Assembly (NCBI GenBank): GCA_017871115.1
Contig: JAFCIZ010000008.1
Span: 124,001 to 188,000 of the forward strand
DNA from: Cunninghamella blakesleeana
Taxonomy: Eukaryota > Mucoromycota > Mucoromycetes > Mucorales > Cunninghamellaceae
Length of the DNA stretch: 64,000 bases
Reading direction: 5' to 3'
How positions within the stretch are numbered: the stretch's first letter is position 1; the number at the start of each line of letters is the position of its first letter. The translations under genes were made by a program, and so were the position numbers. Positions 47,729 to 60,147 of this stretch are shown here, piece after piece. Below the pieces are notes generated by a model. The model did no database searches and was not told the DNA's origin. It saw nothing but the letters and a program-made list of their open reading frames with translations.

Positions 47729-48130
47729 GCTTATTGATTGGCTAATCATTAAATACATTTTGCTTGAAAATACACTAACCCCCATAAAAAAAAAACTTTT
47801 TTAAACAAAGCAAACAAAAAGTACTTAAAAAAGACTTTACTATTTGCTTGAATTTTGTTAAAAAAATTTCTTACTCCTCTTTTTTTTTCTTTCTCTCTTT
47901 ATTCCCCTTTACTTTTTAAGCAGCCTCTCTCTCTCTTTCTTTTTTTTTGTTCCACCCTTCTCTTTTCTTAATATATATATATATATATATTCTTATATAA
48001 TATATCCTTATAATACTCTTGTATCATTCATATATAAAATACATTTATAAAAAAAATTATATATATTATTAATAATTAACAACAACGATATTTATTTTTA
48101 TTTTTATTATTATTATTATTTATTAATATT

Positions 48131-48858
48131 ATGGATATTCAAACAACATATATTCATCCTCATAATGAAGTAACTCCTCATCACTATACTAATAATATAG
48201 TCCATTTTGAAACTGATAATAATAATAGTAATAGTAATAGAATAAATAAAAATTCATCTTCTTTACAATATAATACAACTAACAATAATAATAACAACAG
48301 TAATACATTAGACAATAAGAAACCAGATGAAGTTAAAGAAGAAGAAGAAAAAGAAAATATTAAAGAAAGAAAGAATATAAATATAAAGCTACAAGTACAA
48401 CCACAACAAGAGCAACAAGAACAAGAAAAGATGATAAAAGATGAATTAACATCTCTATCACCTAGTTTATATTTGTCTCTAAGACATAAACGTAAAAGTA
48501 GTCCTGCTGTACTTGGTTTATTAAACGAAGAAAATGAAACAAAGTTAACAGTACACTTATCACAGCATAGAAATTCTATTGAAGCTGCTATGCTTTTAGC
48601 TAATTTCAATCGTCCTCAAATTAAATCTACTCCGAAACTAGAAAAAAGTAAGTTAATCACTCATCCACAGTATAAATAATAATAATAATAATAATAATAA
48701 TAGATTTAAGGGGGGGGTGTAAAAAAAAAAAAAGATAGAAAGAAATGAATACTTTTATTATTTTTTAAATAATAATAATAATAATAATAGTGTAATCATC
48801 ATTATCATTCTTTTTCAATTTATTATACATATAATGATTTATTGTACACTTGATGATA

Positions 48859-48890
<32 letters not shown>

Positions 48891-49538
48891 TATTTTTATT
48901 TTAAACGCAACAAATTGTGATAAAAAAGGAAAGATGAGGGAAAAATAGGAATGAGATATATATATATATAATTGTATATACATTTGTCTATTTTATACAT
49001 AATTGTCATGCGCATGAAAAAAGAGGAGATTAGAAATTAATGTACTATACTTTATTCTTTTTCTTTCTACTTTTAATATATATATATATATATATATATT
49101 ACTTTAGAAAACCCAACATCCTGGAATAATAATAATAATAATAATTCATCTTCATCATCATCATCAATACATTACAATCATGATAAAAAGATGTGGGAAG
49201 ACGCTGTGCAGGCCGCTCGTCAACGTCATCGAAGATATTCTTATGATAGTAAAATGGCTTGGAAAACAATGCCAACTGAATTTATTGAACAAGCTAGTTT
49301 ATTAAATGAATTAAAAAGAAAACCTATTCAACTTCCCCCTCCTTCTTCATCTACTACTTCTTCAGTTTTATCAAGCCCACATAAATGGTATCATGAAGAT
49401 TATCACCCTCATCATCCTCATCGATCTATACCACTTTCTTCATCTTCTTCATCTTCTTCTCATCATCCCCATCATCCTCATCAACAACAACCCATGTATC
49501 ATCCTATCATGTATCCACCTATCCATCCAAGTAATAAC

Positions 49539-49571
<33 letters not shown>

Positions 49572-50717
49572 GACCATCCCTCTTATCTATCTATGTCAAC
49601 CTCTTCTTCTACAACTACTACATCTTCTTCATCCACTTCATCTTTATCATCAACTAATAACAATAATTATACATATCCACCATCTTCTCATCACCCTTAT
49701 GCTAATTATTACTTCCCAAATAAATTACCTTTACCGAATCATCCTCCACCCCCTTCCTCTCATGAAAGTAATAGCAATAGTGAGTCCATGATGATGCATC
49801 CACATGCTTCTTTACCACCAATGAATCATCATCATCAACATCCAAATTATGTCCTCCCCCCTCCTCCTGGTCATCCTTTACATCTTCATCCTCAACAACA
49901 ATCACCTTACCCTCCTTCTACACACCCACATCACCATCATCAGCAGCAACCACATATATTACAACATCAAGCAAGTACAATGAATCCTGTAAAACCAAAA
50001 AGAAAAAGAAGAGAACATGGGGAACTAGAAGAAAATTTCGGTTGTGTAATGCCTGGTGATGCAGATTTTCCTGATATGTCAGAAAGAGATGTAGAAGCTG
50101 CAAGACATGATGTAGATGCTAGACCAAGAAGACAAAAATTAAGATATATTGGTGATATGTATACACCCCAATGGGTGCGGTATAATGGACAAGCGAAAGA
50201 AGGTTTATGCGACACCTGTAAACCTGGAAAATGGCTGCAATTAAAGAATAGTGCTTTTTGGTAAATGGTTATATATTATTTATTTGATTAAAATATATAT
50301 ATATATATATAAAAGAAAAAGTATATGTATCCATGATTATGTATTTATATAAATATAAATATATACATACATACATATATATATTTTAGGTATCATAAAC
50401 AATTTTATCATGGTATATCATCAGTGTCTGGTAAAGAATTCATGCAACCATTGGAAACAAGATGGGTGGATCAAGATATTGTTGAAGGGTTATGTCATCA
50501 ATGTCAACAGTGGGTCTCGGTCAGTAATGTAAAAAGGAAAAACAGTGTATTATGGTACCGTCATGCTCACAAGGTAATACAAAGACAGACATACAAATAC
50601 TTGTACAGCCACAATTTTTGCTTTTTTTTTTTTAATACTTTCATTATTTTTTATTGTATATTTATATAGTGTCACGTGTACCACAAACCAAAAAGTGGGT
50701 CACCAAAAAGAAGATAA
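48131..50717 (+). CDS. Rua1-type transcription regulator (Rua1 C-terminal zinc-binding domain)
   Basis: Exons 48131-48647, 49108-50260, 50390-50573 and 50670-50717 give 633 aa. The long middle is disordered, with Asn, His, Ser and Pro runs. The C-terminal about 110 residues form a conserved Cys/His domain: EGLCDTCKPGKWLQLKNSAF, WYHKQFYHGISSVSGKEF, EGLCHQCQQWVSV, and WYRHAHKCHVYH. The two CxxC pairs and the final Cys/His residues suggest zinc binding. This matches the Rua1 C-terminal family (formerly DUF4451). The named member is the Ustilago regulator of ustilagic acid biosynthesis; targets here are unknown. Introns 1-3 are AT-rich, and intron 1 contains a G8 run near 48710. Antisense frames over the Asn/Ser runs are shadows. 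Confidence 0.85.
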
Positions 50718-50848
50718 TTTTTTTTCATTATATCAAGTGGTTTATGCAAAGACAACATAATTTAAACTATCCTTTCTTTTTTTGTTTTTATTATTTTATT
50801 TTTCCCTAATGATCATCATCATCTATACACTCTTTTATATATAAATAT

Positions 50849-50879
<31 letters not shown>

Positions 50880-52564
50880 TTTATTTATTTATTTATATAT
50901 ATCTATGCTTAGAAAAAAAAATTCCCTTATAATATATAAATATATATATATTATATGATTTATTTATATTACCATGATTATATTATTATATTACGATTAT
51001 TATTATTATTATTACTTTATTTCTATTATTATTATTTTACTTTAGTTTTAGTTTTTTTTTTTTTTTTATTAATTGTATATATATATATAAATATATCTAT
51101 ATATACATATATATATCTATATAATATTTTTTATGCTAATATATCTTACTTATTTTAATTAACATTGTCAACCACTGATCAACTTTTATATATATAACCT
51201 TATTTTACCTTTATTATTTATTATTATACTATAAATATCAATTATTAAAAAAAAAAAACATGGCAAAATATATTTTAGACTCGGAGATAGAGCCTTTCAT
51301 TACATTTACGTAAAAAGGGAAATAATACTAAAATTATAATATTCATATTATAAAGAAAAAAGATTGGCTATGATCAAGACTTTTTTTTTCTCCCCTTTTT
51401 TTTTAAAAAAAAAAAAATGGTAGTAAAGAAAAAAAGTTTTTTTTTTTGATCATTGGATAAAATGATGTAATGATTTTTAAAAAAAATGAGTGAGCCTATT
51501 AAAATGAAACGATCAAACCATCTCCGCTTTTTTTTTTTTTCTTCTTTCTTCTTCTACTCTAAAAATTATGGATCCACTATTTTTATGATGTGATTTTATT
51601 ATAACTCTTCTTTTCGCTGTCCTCGCTCTCTCTTTTCTTTTTTTTTTGAATGGAAAAAAGGAAAAGAGTGATTATTATCAATAAGAAAAACGATTGGTTA
51701 TTACAATAATTTATTTATTTCTTTATTTAAAAAATAAATAAATAAAAAAAAAAAAGAAAACGAATCAATCATATTTTAAATCACGTTTTTAATAATGTCA
51801 AAAAAAAAAAAAAAAAACGATGAGTGTAAGTAAAGTGGATAGAAGGCAAAGAGGAGTTTAAATGACAAAAAAAAAAAGAATCTAGAATTTTTTTCATTTT
51901 AAATATTTTTTTAATTTTAAGTTACGCGGATTTACTTGTAAATGGATTTCCTAATATGTACAGAACCTTAAAAAATCATCATAAAGTAATATATATGTAT
52001 ATCATCGTTTAATACAATTTTGTAACTAAAAAAAATCATTTATTTATAATTTATTATTTTTTATTATCCTTCTTTTTTGTTTGATGTTGGTGAAATAATA
52101 CTACCCATTTTAAGAAATCTAGAACTTTTTTTTTTTTTATCTCCTAATTTTTTTTTTTTAATGAAAAAAAAAAAATCTACTTATTTACTACCTTGTTTAT
52201 ATTAAATAATAATAATAATATTAAATAACCTTTTTTTTGATAAAATGAATATATTATTTATTTATTAGATGATTTGTTTTTATTTTAATTTAAAAAATAA
52301 TAATAATTTTTATATATATAAATGTTGGAAACTGTAAAATGTGTGTGTGTGTGTGTGTATAATAATAAAAAGGAGGAGAAAATAAAAAGAAGAGATATAA
52401 CTTTTTCAAAAAGTGAATTAAAATGAGAAATTATTTAATAAAAAAATAAAATAAAATAAAAATGATATTAAAATAAGAATGAAATGTATATATGAAGGTG
52501 GGGAAATAAAATAAAAATATATATATAAAAAGAGGAGAAAGAGAAGGAAGGAGGGAGGATAAAT
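50718..52564. other. convergent 3' intergenic region
   Basis: 1.85 kb between the Rua1-type gene (+) and the homeodomain gene (-). It has (TA)n stretches at 50841-50900 and 51078-51120, a T9A13 tract at 51396-51417 and (TG)n at about 52342-52359. No gene seen. Confidence 0.6.
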
Positions 52565-53449
52565 TTATTCATCTTTTAATTTTAATAAACGTTGTTTTTC
52601 TCTTGTTCGCATAGCTTGTCGTTTGTTTTGGAACCAAATTTGTACTGTACGAGGACTCATACCCAACTGACGACCTAATTCAGCTCTCATTTGAGTAGAT
52701 GGGAAAAATGTTCTTTCAAATACTTGATTTAAGATCTGTAATTGCTTTGAGTTGGCTCTTCTTCTTTTAGCTTTTAGTGATTTACTATTGTTGTTAGAGG
52801 AAGATGAGGTCATGGTGGAGGAAGTAATAGTAGAAGAGTTGTCATCAATTTCATCCATTTCTTCATCATCTTCTGCATCCATCTCTAATTCATTACGGTG
52901 ATCGTCTAATTTATTTTTTTCTAATAATGCCATCATTTCATTATCTAACACCAGATTTTTATTTTTTTTAGGTTTATTAGTATTTACAATTGGTGACGAC
53001 CGGCGTACTTGATTAGATAACGATGGTGAAGATAAAGAAGTAGGAAGCTGTGTAATGAAAGGACGCGATTCTTGTTGTTGGTGGTAAAAGGAGGAGGAAG
53101 AGGAAGAGAGATGATATGATGATAAAGACGAAGTAGATGAAGAAGATGAAAAAGTATGGTTAGGTGATAATGGAGGTGGGGTGGTAATTACATCTTGGTT
53201 ATGGTGATGGTATCTATGGTGGTGTTGGTGATGAAAGGAAAATGAAGGGCCATCAATAGGTGAAGGAGATGAAGAAGGTGATAGAGATGGACTTTTCATA
53301 GGTGGTAAAGTAGTAGTAGCATTGTTTGTAGTAGAAGATGAAGTGTCTTCGTTACATAATAAATGAGATATAGTTAATACTAATGGTTTTAGTGTAGGTT
53401 GTTGCTGTTTCATATTATCTTGATTTAACATATTATTGACTGACAACAT
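52565..53449 (-). CDS. homeodomain transcription factor
   Basis: Intronless, 294 aa, ATG at 53449. The N-terminal 225 residues are disordered, with Ser, Pro, His and Thr runs and an acidic patch (EMDAEDDEEMDEIDD). The homeodomain fills residues about 227-286 near the C-terminus: basic arm KAKRRRANSKQ, helix 1 QLQILNQVFERTFFPST, and recognition helix TVQIWFQNKRQAMR with the invariant W272, F273, N275 and R277. There is no three-residue TALE insertion between helices 1 and 2, so it belongs to the typical 60-residue class, similar in style to fungal Yox1/Phx1-type factors (inference). Its targets cannot be predicted. Confidence 0.9.
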   Translation of the reverse strand: MLSVNNMLNQDNMKQQQPTLKPLVLTISHLLCNEDTSSSTTNNATTTLPPMKSPSLSPSSSPSPIDGPSFSFHHQHHHRYHHHNQDVITTPPPLSPNHTFSSSSSTSSLSSYHLSSSSSSFYHQQQESRPFITQLPTSLSSPSLSNQVRRSSPIVNTNKPKKNKNLVLDNEMMALLEKNKLDDHRNELEMDAEDDEEMDEIDDNSSTITSSTMTSSSSNNNSKSLKAKRRRANSKQLQILNQVFERTFFPSTQMRAELGRQLGMSPRTVQIWFQNKRQAMRTREKQRLLKLKDE

Positions 53450-56400
53450 ATTGAGTTTTTAATATTATTATTATTATATAAAAAGTGGGAAAAAAGTGAA
53501 TGAAGAAAGGAATGAATAAAAGTTATTATTTATAAGTTAATATTTTTAATAAAGAATATTTTTTTTAATAATAATAGTAATAAATATAAAAAAGAGTTAA
53601 TATTAAATTTAATAAATAAATAAAAAAGTAAAAAGAAAGAAAGAGGAAAGAAAGAGAAGTTTTTTTTTTTTAATTTTTATATATGAATTTTTTTAAAACC
53701 CCGTATTTTTTTTCTTTTTTTTGGCTCAAGCCATTTTTTTCATTTATTATTATTGATCATTATTATTTTTATTATTCAATTTTATTAAACTTGGCATTAA
53801 AAAAAAAAATAATACCATTTTTAAAACCTTGTTTTATCTTGTTTTTAAAATGTGACAATAAAAAAAAAAATCGAACCATTTTTTTTCAAAAAAAAGTTAC
53901 ACCAATTAGGGTCTAGTCTTTTGCTTTGCAATAGTTACTTGCCTTTTCAATCAATTGTTCATTTTAATATCCTACCCACGGAGTTTTAATATATATATAT
54001 AAAAAAAAAACGAGAGATTGAAAAAAGAAAAATATATATCTATTGAAAATTAAGAAGAAATCATATATAAAAACTAAAAATTACTATATCTGTTCCTATC
54101 CGATTCTTATTTTATCCACTTTAATTAAAAAATGTAGTATTTTTTTTTTTAATTTAATATATATCTCCAAGGCTTTGTCTTATGACTGTCGATCTCTCTT
54201 TCTCACTCTTGCTTTTTTTTTTTTAATAAAAAAAAATAAACATGATTATTTATTTATATTATTTATTTATTTAATAAGTTAGTTTATATATTTTAGATTA
54301 ATATGAAATGATATTTATGTAATATATAAGATGATTATATAAAAAAATAATATATATATATTTATTTATATATGCAATTATATAATAAAAAAGTTTAAAT
54401 GATTTATTTTGTCAGTTTGCGGAATTAAGAATGAAAAGTTAACAATATTCATTCATGTTTCTATTCCTTTTTTAATTTTTTTTAAGGTTGGAATGAAAAT
54501 TCTTAAAAAAGGTTTTTTTGTGTATGAGAGAGTATGGAAGAGTAAATAATCATATTATTAAAAAAATGAAATTTATATATATATAAAAAAAAAAAAAAAA
54601 AAGAAAGATGAATAGGTAAAAATGGTATATAAATAGAGTCATATACCAAAATAATACATATATATGGTTTTTTGTTTATTTTATTTTATTAAAAGGTTTC
54701 CATGGTAACACAGCATACATTTATTTCAATTTTGTTATTTTATTCTTTATTCCTCTTCCTTTTTTTTCATATACTCCTTTCTCCTCCGCGATTGACCTTT
54801 TGCATTTATTTATTTTATTATATTAAAAAATCAATTTATTTGTAATAATAATAAAAAAAGAACCAAAGAAATCCATGAAATCAACTTTTAAAACTAAGAT
54901 CATATTATTTTGTACGTATCTTTTTTATTGAAAAAAATCATTTTCAAGGCTATTTGTTTTTTTTTTTTTTTGGTGCTTTTTATAAAAGGTAAGATTCTTT
55001 ATGATAGAAAAGTCTTAATATTTAAACAAGGTCTTAATATATTCATACAGGCCTTAATATTTTTTTATATACGTAATATTTTTTGACATTTATTTCAAAA
55101 AAAGAAATTATAAAGTTTATTTTAGACCCATTGATTGTACTACACAATTGTTTCCTTCTAAATAAAGGTTTCTTTCTTCGGGAATTGAACTTCTTTTTCT
55201 TTTTTTTTTAAAAAAAAAAAGGTTCTTTTTCATTAAAAAAAAGAAATGAACGTGCTGGAGTTTATTTATTTTTAATATTAAATGGTAAAATACTACCATT
55301 TTTAGTTTACTTATATATGATTACGATTTTATTTATTCTTTTATTACTTTTATTGCCTACCTATAGGTATTTTTTATCTTATTTGTTTTTTTAAAAAATA
55401 TAAAGTAACCCTCATCGTTATGAAAGAAGTAGAAAGAATAAATGTTTAGATTCAGTACTATTAGGTAATAAAATTAAGATTAATAATCTCTTTTTCTTTT
55501 CTATTTTATAATTGTGTCTATGTATTTTACTATTTTAAAAAAAAAGTCGTGAAAAGATGCATTCCCGGATGTTCAGTCCGCGCGTTAAATCTTAAAGATA
55601 TTTATATACACTCACACATCCATATATATATATTTTCATATATATATGTATACTCACACTGATCATCCATCATTTATCATCCATTATGTAAAAAAATAAA
55701 AAAAACTACTTGTTAAAAGTGAGTAGATTCCAGTGAAAGTATTATTTATTTATTTTTTTCTATTTTCAATGAAACCTTCCTTTTTTGTAATTCATCCATT
55801 TCATTTTTTTTTTCTTCTCTCTATCAGACAAAAAAGAAAAAAGTTGTTAAAATCGTTTGATTTTAATTTTATATCTCCGTTTCATAATTTTATATTATTA
55901 TATATTCTTTTCATTTTAAATAATCCATTATTTTCTTTCACATGAAAAAATCAAAATAAAAAAATATAGATTTTAATTTTTTTTTTTTTATTTCATTCGT
56001 TTTATTCTATAATAAAATAAAAAGTAAAAAATGAAGAGGAGTTTTTATTATGTCTTTTTTGTTTCATTGGTGAATCCAAAAAATCGGTTATGTGGAGTGA
56101 GAATAAAAGAGAAAAAATAATACATTGATAAGAAAAGTGATAAAGAGAGGGGGGAAAGGGGATATATTATATATGGTTAGTGAAAAAAATTGATTGTCTC
56201 TTTTTTAAGTTTATTCCTTTACCCTTTTTTTTTTTTTTTTATTGACAATTATTTATTGTTTTCTTTATTAATTATTTTTTATTATAAAATCTAGTTTTTT
56301 TTAGCTTATATTAAATTTTTTTATTCAATCAATATAATAAACAATTCTTTTTAAACCTCCTCTTTTATAAATGTTCTCGGCACTAACTCCTTTTGTAAAT

Positions 56401-56975
56401 TTTGATTTCGTAGGTCGGGGTTTTTCGAAAGGTCTTTTTTTTTTTTTTCTTGGTTAAAAAAGTAAAAAAACTTGTAATAAGATTATTTGTTAAAGTTTTG
56501 ATTTTAATTTAAATCAATTTAATTTATTGAAAAATATATATATATATAATAAATATAATATATAAATAATAAATTAGACTTTGCTAAACTAAATATGGAG
56601 TTACTTCATCTTCAATATATAAAGTTTATATAACACAAAATAAAAAGCTTAAAGTAATACCATATGATATAGAACAATATTAAATAGGTGTACAATTCTT
56701 ATATCTTATTTGAATGATAGCCTTTTTTTTTTGTGAAACTTATTAGATAATACGAATGGATTCCTTTACTTTTATATATATAAATCAATTTAAATGTGGC
56801 GTTTTCATTTATCATTATATCATTCTTTATCTTTCCTTTTTCCTTTTTTTTGTGAATGTGTGTGTATGTGTCATGATGAATTTTTACAAAATGAGCTGAA
56901 AAGAAATGTTCATTTATTCTTTTATTTTAATTTATTAAAAGAAGCCATATATGTATGTATACGTAATGATTAATA
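53450..56975. other. long intergenic region, no gene recognised
   Basis: 3.5 kb upstream of the homeodomain gene and downstream of PSMG2. It contains three imperfect tandem CTTAATAT units at about 55011-55065 and T/A-tracts (for example 55199-55220). One GC-richer spot near 55560-55590 shows no structure I can name. Frames at 53683-53916, 54043-54282 and 55733-55945 are low complexity. Confidence 0.55.
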
Positions 56976-58399
56976 TTATAGATATAATTCAGAGTTGATT
57001 GGTGTACCGAATAAAAATTCCCAACTTTTTGGTGCAATCCAAGTTCCATTTTTATCATCTAAGAGAAAAAAAAAAAAAGGAAAAGTTGCATTTTTTTTAA
57101 TTAGAATTAATCCGTTTCTTATGTAATAATAATGATCATTTTATCTTCATTTACCCTTTATATTCAATCCATAATAACCATTTAAAGTATTAGCAAATGC
57201 GATACTATCTTGGATGTTATCTAATAATCAATACATATATATGTATATAATTAAATATAATTGATTAATTATTAAATGTATATAAATCTATATATTTAGC
57301 TATTTATATTACCTCCTTCTAATACAAATATACTAAAGATAACTACATTGATATTTTTTTCTTTTAAAGATAAATAAAGTGATCTTGTCATCCCACCGCC
57401 TGGTAACGAAGAAGGTAAGGTGGTATCATCATCATCTTTTTCTTTTCGAGTTTCTAACACTGGTATATTACATTTTTGATAAATATCACTCACTATCGCT
57501 GTATCCCCAATCACTCGAAATGGATTACTATGTATGAATGAAAGAAAATAGTAATTAAGTAAAATAAAAAAATAGTAAGATTATATATATATATATTAAA
57601 AAAAAGATGGACATTTATATTTGGCTTATCGTCATCATCATCATTATATATATATATATATATATATACGCTTACCTTGATATTTGACTATCTATACGTC
57701 TTGCAGCATCTAAACTTGTTAATAAAGTAACTTTGGAGAATTGAGCTTGTTGAATAAATTCAGTTAAAGTAGTGATTAAATCTTGTTTTTTTCCTTTCAA
57801 AGTAGGTGATCTTTGTTGAATAACAGTCAATTGCTGATCTTTTGATTGGTATACTATATATATATATAATATGTTGATAAATATAAATATGACACATTAA
57901 TATTAGTAAAATAAGTAGAAAATTGTATCCTTTAACCCTTTTTTCTTTTATACTCATTAAATGTATATAATTCATTCCTTTAACCTTTTCTCTTCTTTAT
58001 CTATATATACAAATATTCTTTTTCTTACCTTCAATAGGTACAGATACACCAATAGAGTTTGTTTCAAACTGTCCAACTACAGGAATAACAGCATCGGAAT
58101 CAATAAATCCGATTCTTGATAATTGTAAAGTATGGATAATAAGATCGCAAGTGAGTTGTGGTACATTGCCAATAGAGACAGAGGGCTATTTTTATTTTTT
58201 ATTTTTTTAAAAAGAGGAGTAATAAAATATATAGAAAAGCATAATTGTAAAATAAGTTTTATATCAGACTTGTTAAAAAAAAAGCAGTAGTAGCTATTTA
58301 TTTCTTTCTATTTTATACAAATAATTAATTTACCAATATAAGATGCGAATCTTTTAATAAAGTGATATCAAATGAAGGACGAGGTATAAAGGATGTCAT
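56976..58399 (-). CDS. PSMG2: proteasome assembly chaperone 2 (PAC2/Add66)
   Basis: Exons 58399-58334, 58185-58029, 57853-57676, 57527-57313, 57220-57155 and 57058-56976 give 254 aa, near the usual 260-270. Conserved PAC2 blocks seen are HLILPSVSIGNVPQLTCDLI near the start, GFIDSDAVIPVVGQFET, LTEFIQQAQFSKVTLLTSLD, PGGGMTRSLYLSL, and the final WIAPKSWEFLFG. With PAC1 it builds a heterodimer that scaffolds the 20S proteasome alpha ring (family knowledge). Ordinary housekeeping gene; six exons with consistent phases. An acidic insertion (KEKDDDD) sits before the PGGGM motif. Confidence 0.88.
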
Positions 58400-59021
58400 A
58401 TTATTCAATTTATTTTTCACTTTTAACAATAATAGATTATATATATGTATATACAAGTAATAGTAAAAAAATTGTGAAAAAAGAAAAAAAAAATCAATAT
58501 GACGCGTATAAAAAAATTAAAATATCTGTTCAATGATTTTGTGAGCGGGTGTTAAAAAATTATTACACTCAAAAAAAAACTTAAAATCTTCGTTTTAGAA
58601 ATCTACCTATTTTTTTTTTAAAAAAAAATGAAACAATAGTTACGATCGTTAATACTATTTTTTTTTTAAAGTTGACATTGATTGAAAGACCATCCCATAT
58701 ATGGTGAATAGTTTTTTTTTTTCATATTATTAATTTAAAACCGAGAATCTTTTCTCACCACTGTTAATTTTTTTTTTTAAAAAAAAACTACACATTCTCA
58801 CAATAATTTATAATGAACAAAAAAAATTGGTTATGTTTATTATGTGCCAAATAGTATATAGTAAATATTAATTAATAATTAAATGGTATACCCTTATAAA
58901 AATAGATAAAGAGTTTATCAACATAATATTAAAAATTTTTTTTATCACGGCGGGCTGAACTTCCATATAAAGTAATATAAAGTTACCCTAATCAGAATTC
59001 TTTATTTTATTTTTTCCTCTC
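58400..59021. other. spacer upstream of PSMG2
   Basis: 620 bp between two minus-strand genes, so it holds the PSMG2 promoter. Two T-tract/A-tract elements lie at 58610-58628 and 58768-58787. No coding signal. Confidence 0.6.
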
Positions 59022-60068
59022 TTATGAACTTGATGGAAAAGTAAGATTAAGCCAAGAATACTGTAATTAAAATATAAAATAAAATATAGATAAATAAATA
59101 ATTATATTAAAATTTATATTTTAATATAAAAAAAAATAGGAAAAAAAAAACTTACCAAAGATTCATCTTGATTAAAACTGGTTGGGGTTTGGATATTAGT
59201 GTAAGGAGGAGTCATTAATAAAGAATCTATAGTTGATACAGATGAAGATAGAGGCATAGTAGAGGTAGTTGGAACAATACTATTATTAGTTAGAGTTGTT
59301 GTTGTTGGTGATATAGATATTGGTATGTTTTGCTGTTGTTGTTGTTGTGATGACATGATTATCGATGATTCTGATGGTGGATCAGAGGAAGCAGAAGAAG
59401 AAGATATATCATTCATGGAATGGATAGGTGAGGAAGAAGATAAAGACGAGGAAGATGATGAAGAAGAAGGTGATGATGAATAGTATTGTAATGGGTCATG
59501 GTTTAATAATAAAGAAGATAGTAAAGGAGGTGTAGTGATAGGTGGGGATGTGGTTCCTATTGATGATGACGATGATGGTGATGATGATAATGAATAATGT
59601 TGATTATTATTATTATTCATTTTCGTTAATACACATACAATATATAATTTTTCAAGTGTCGTAGGTTGGCATAAATTACCACCTAATCCACCCCCAAAAT
59701 AAAACATAGCATTTGTTACCGTTTCCTCTTCTTTCCCATAAATGGATTTTAATTTTAAAATCATTTTAAATGTTTTGGATCCATTTGCAATAGATAATAA
59801 CGTTCTAGGTGACATTTTATAATAATCATCTTCTTTTGTGGTGGTGGCGGTAGTAGTACAATGATTTGTTGATGATGATGGATCATAATAATGATTGCAT
59901 TGCTGTTTATAAGATTGTTCTAATTGTTGATGAATTTGATGCAATTCCTTTGGATTGGTGACGAAATCATATAATGACCTATGGGCCAATTCTTTAGGGT
60001 GATATCCAATAAATTCTATACATTCATCTGATACTCGTGCACAGCACATTTCAGTAGTAAGAAATATC

Positions 60069-60099
<31 letters not shown>

Positions 60100-60115
60100 T
60101 AACAAATTGAAATTA

Positions 60116-60147
<32 letters not shown>

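Larger units (their letters stand above)
43154..48130. other. 5-kb gene-poor region between divergent BET and Rua1-type genes
   Basis: Very AT-rich with (CA)n at about 43301-43318, (GA)n at about 43623-43642 and (TG)n at about 47527-47548. A poly-G run lies at 46847-46858. Decayed long repeats lie at about 45180-45785. A less AT-rich island at about 47610-47760 has an inverted repeat and a CCAAT-type site. Frames at 44002-44328, 44681-45016 and 45727-46051 have no domains. Confidence 0.55.

Noticed and set aside
48184..48609. 141-codon minus-strand frame, Ser/Leu/Cys-rich
   Set aside because: Antisense to exon 1 of the Rua1-type gene; mirrors its Asn/Gln/Glu runs.
49393..50215. several frames overlapping exon 2 of the Rua1-type gene
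   Set aside because: Shadows of low-complexity His/Ser/Pro codons.
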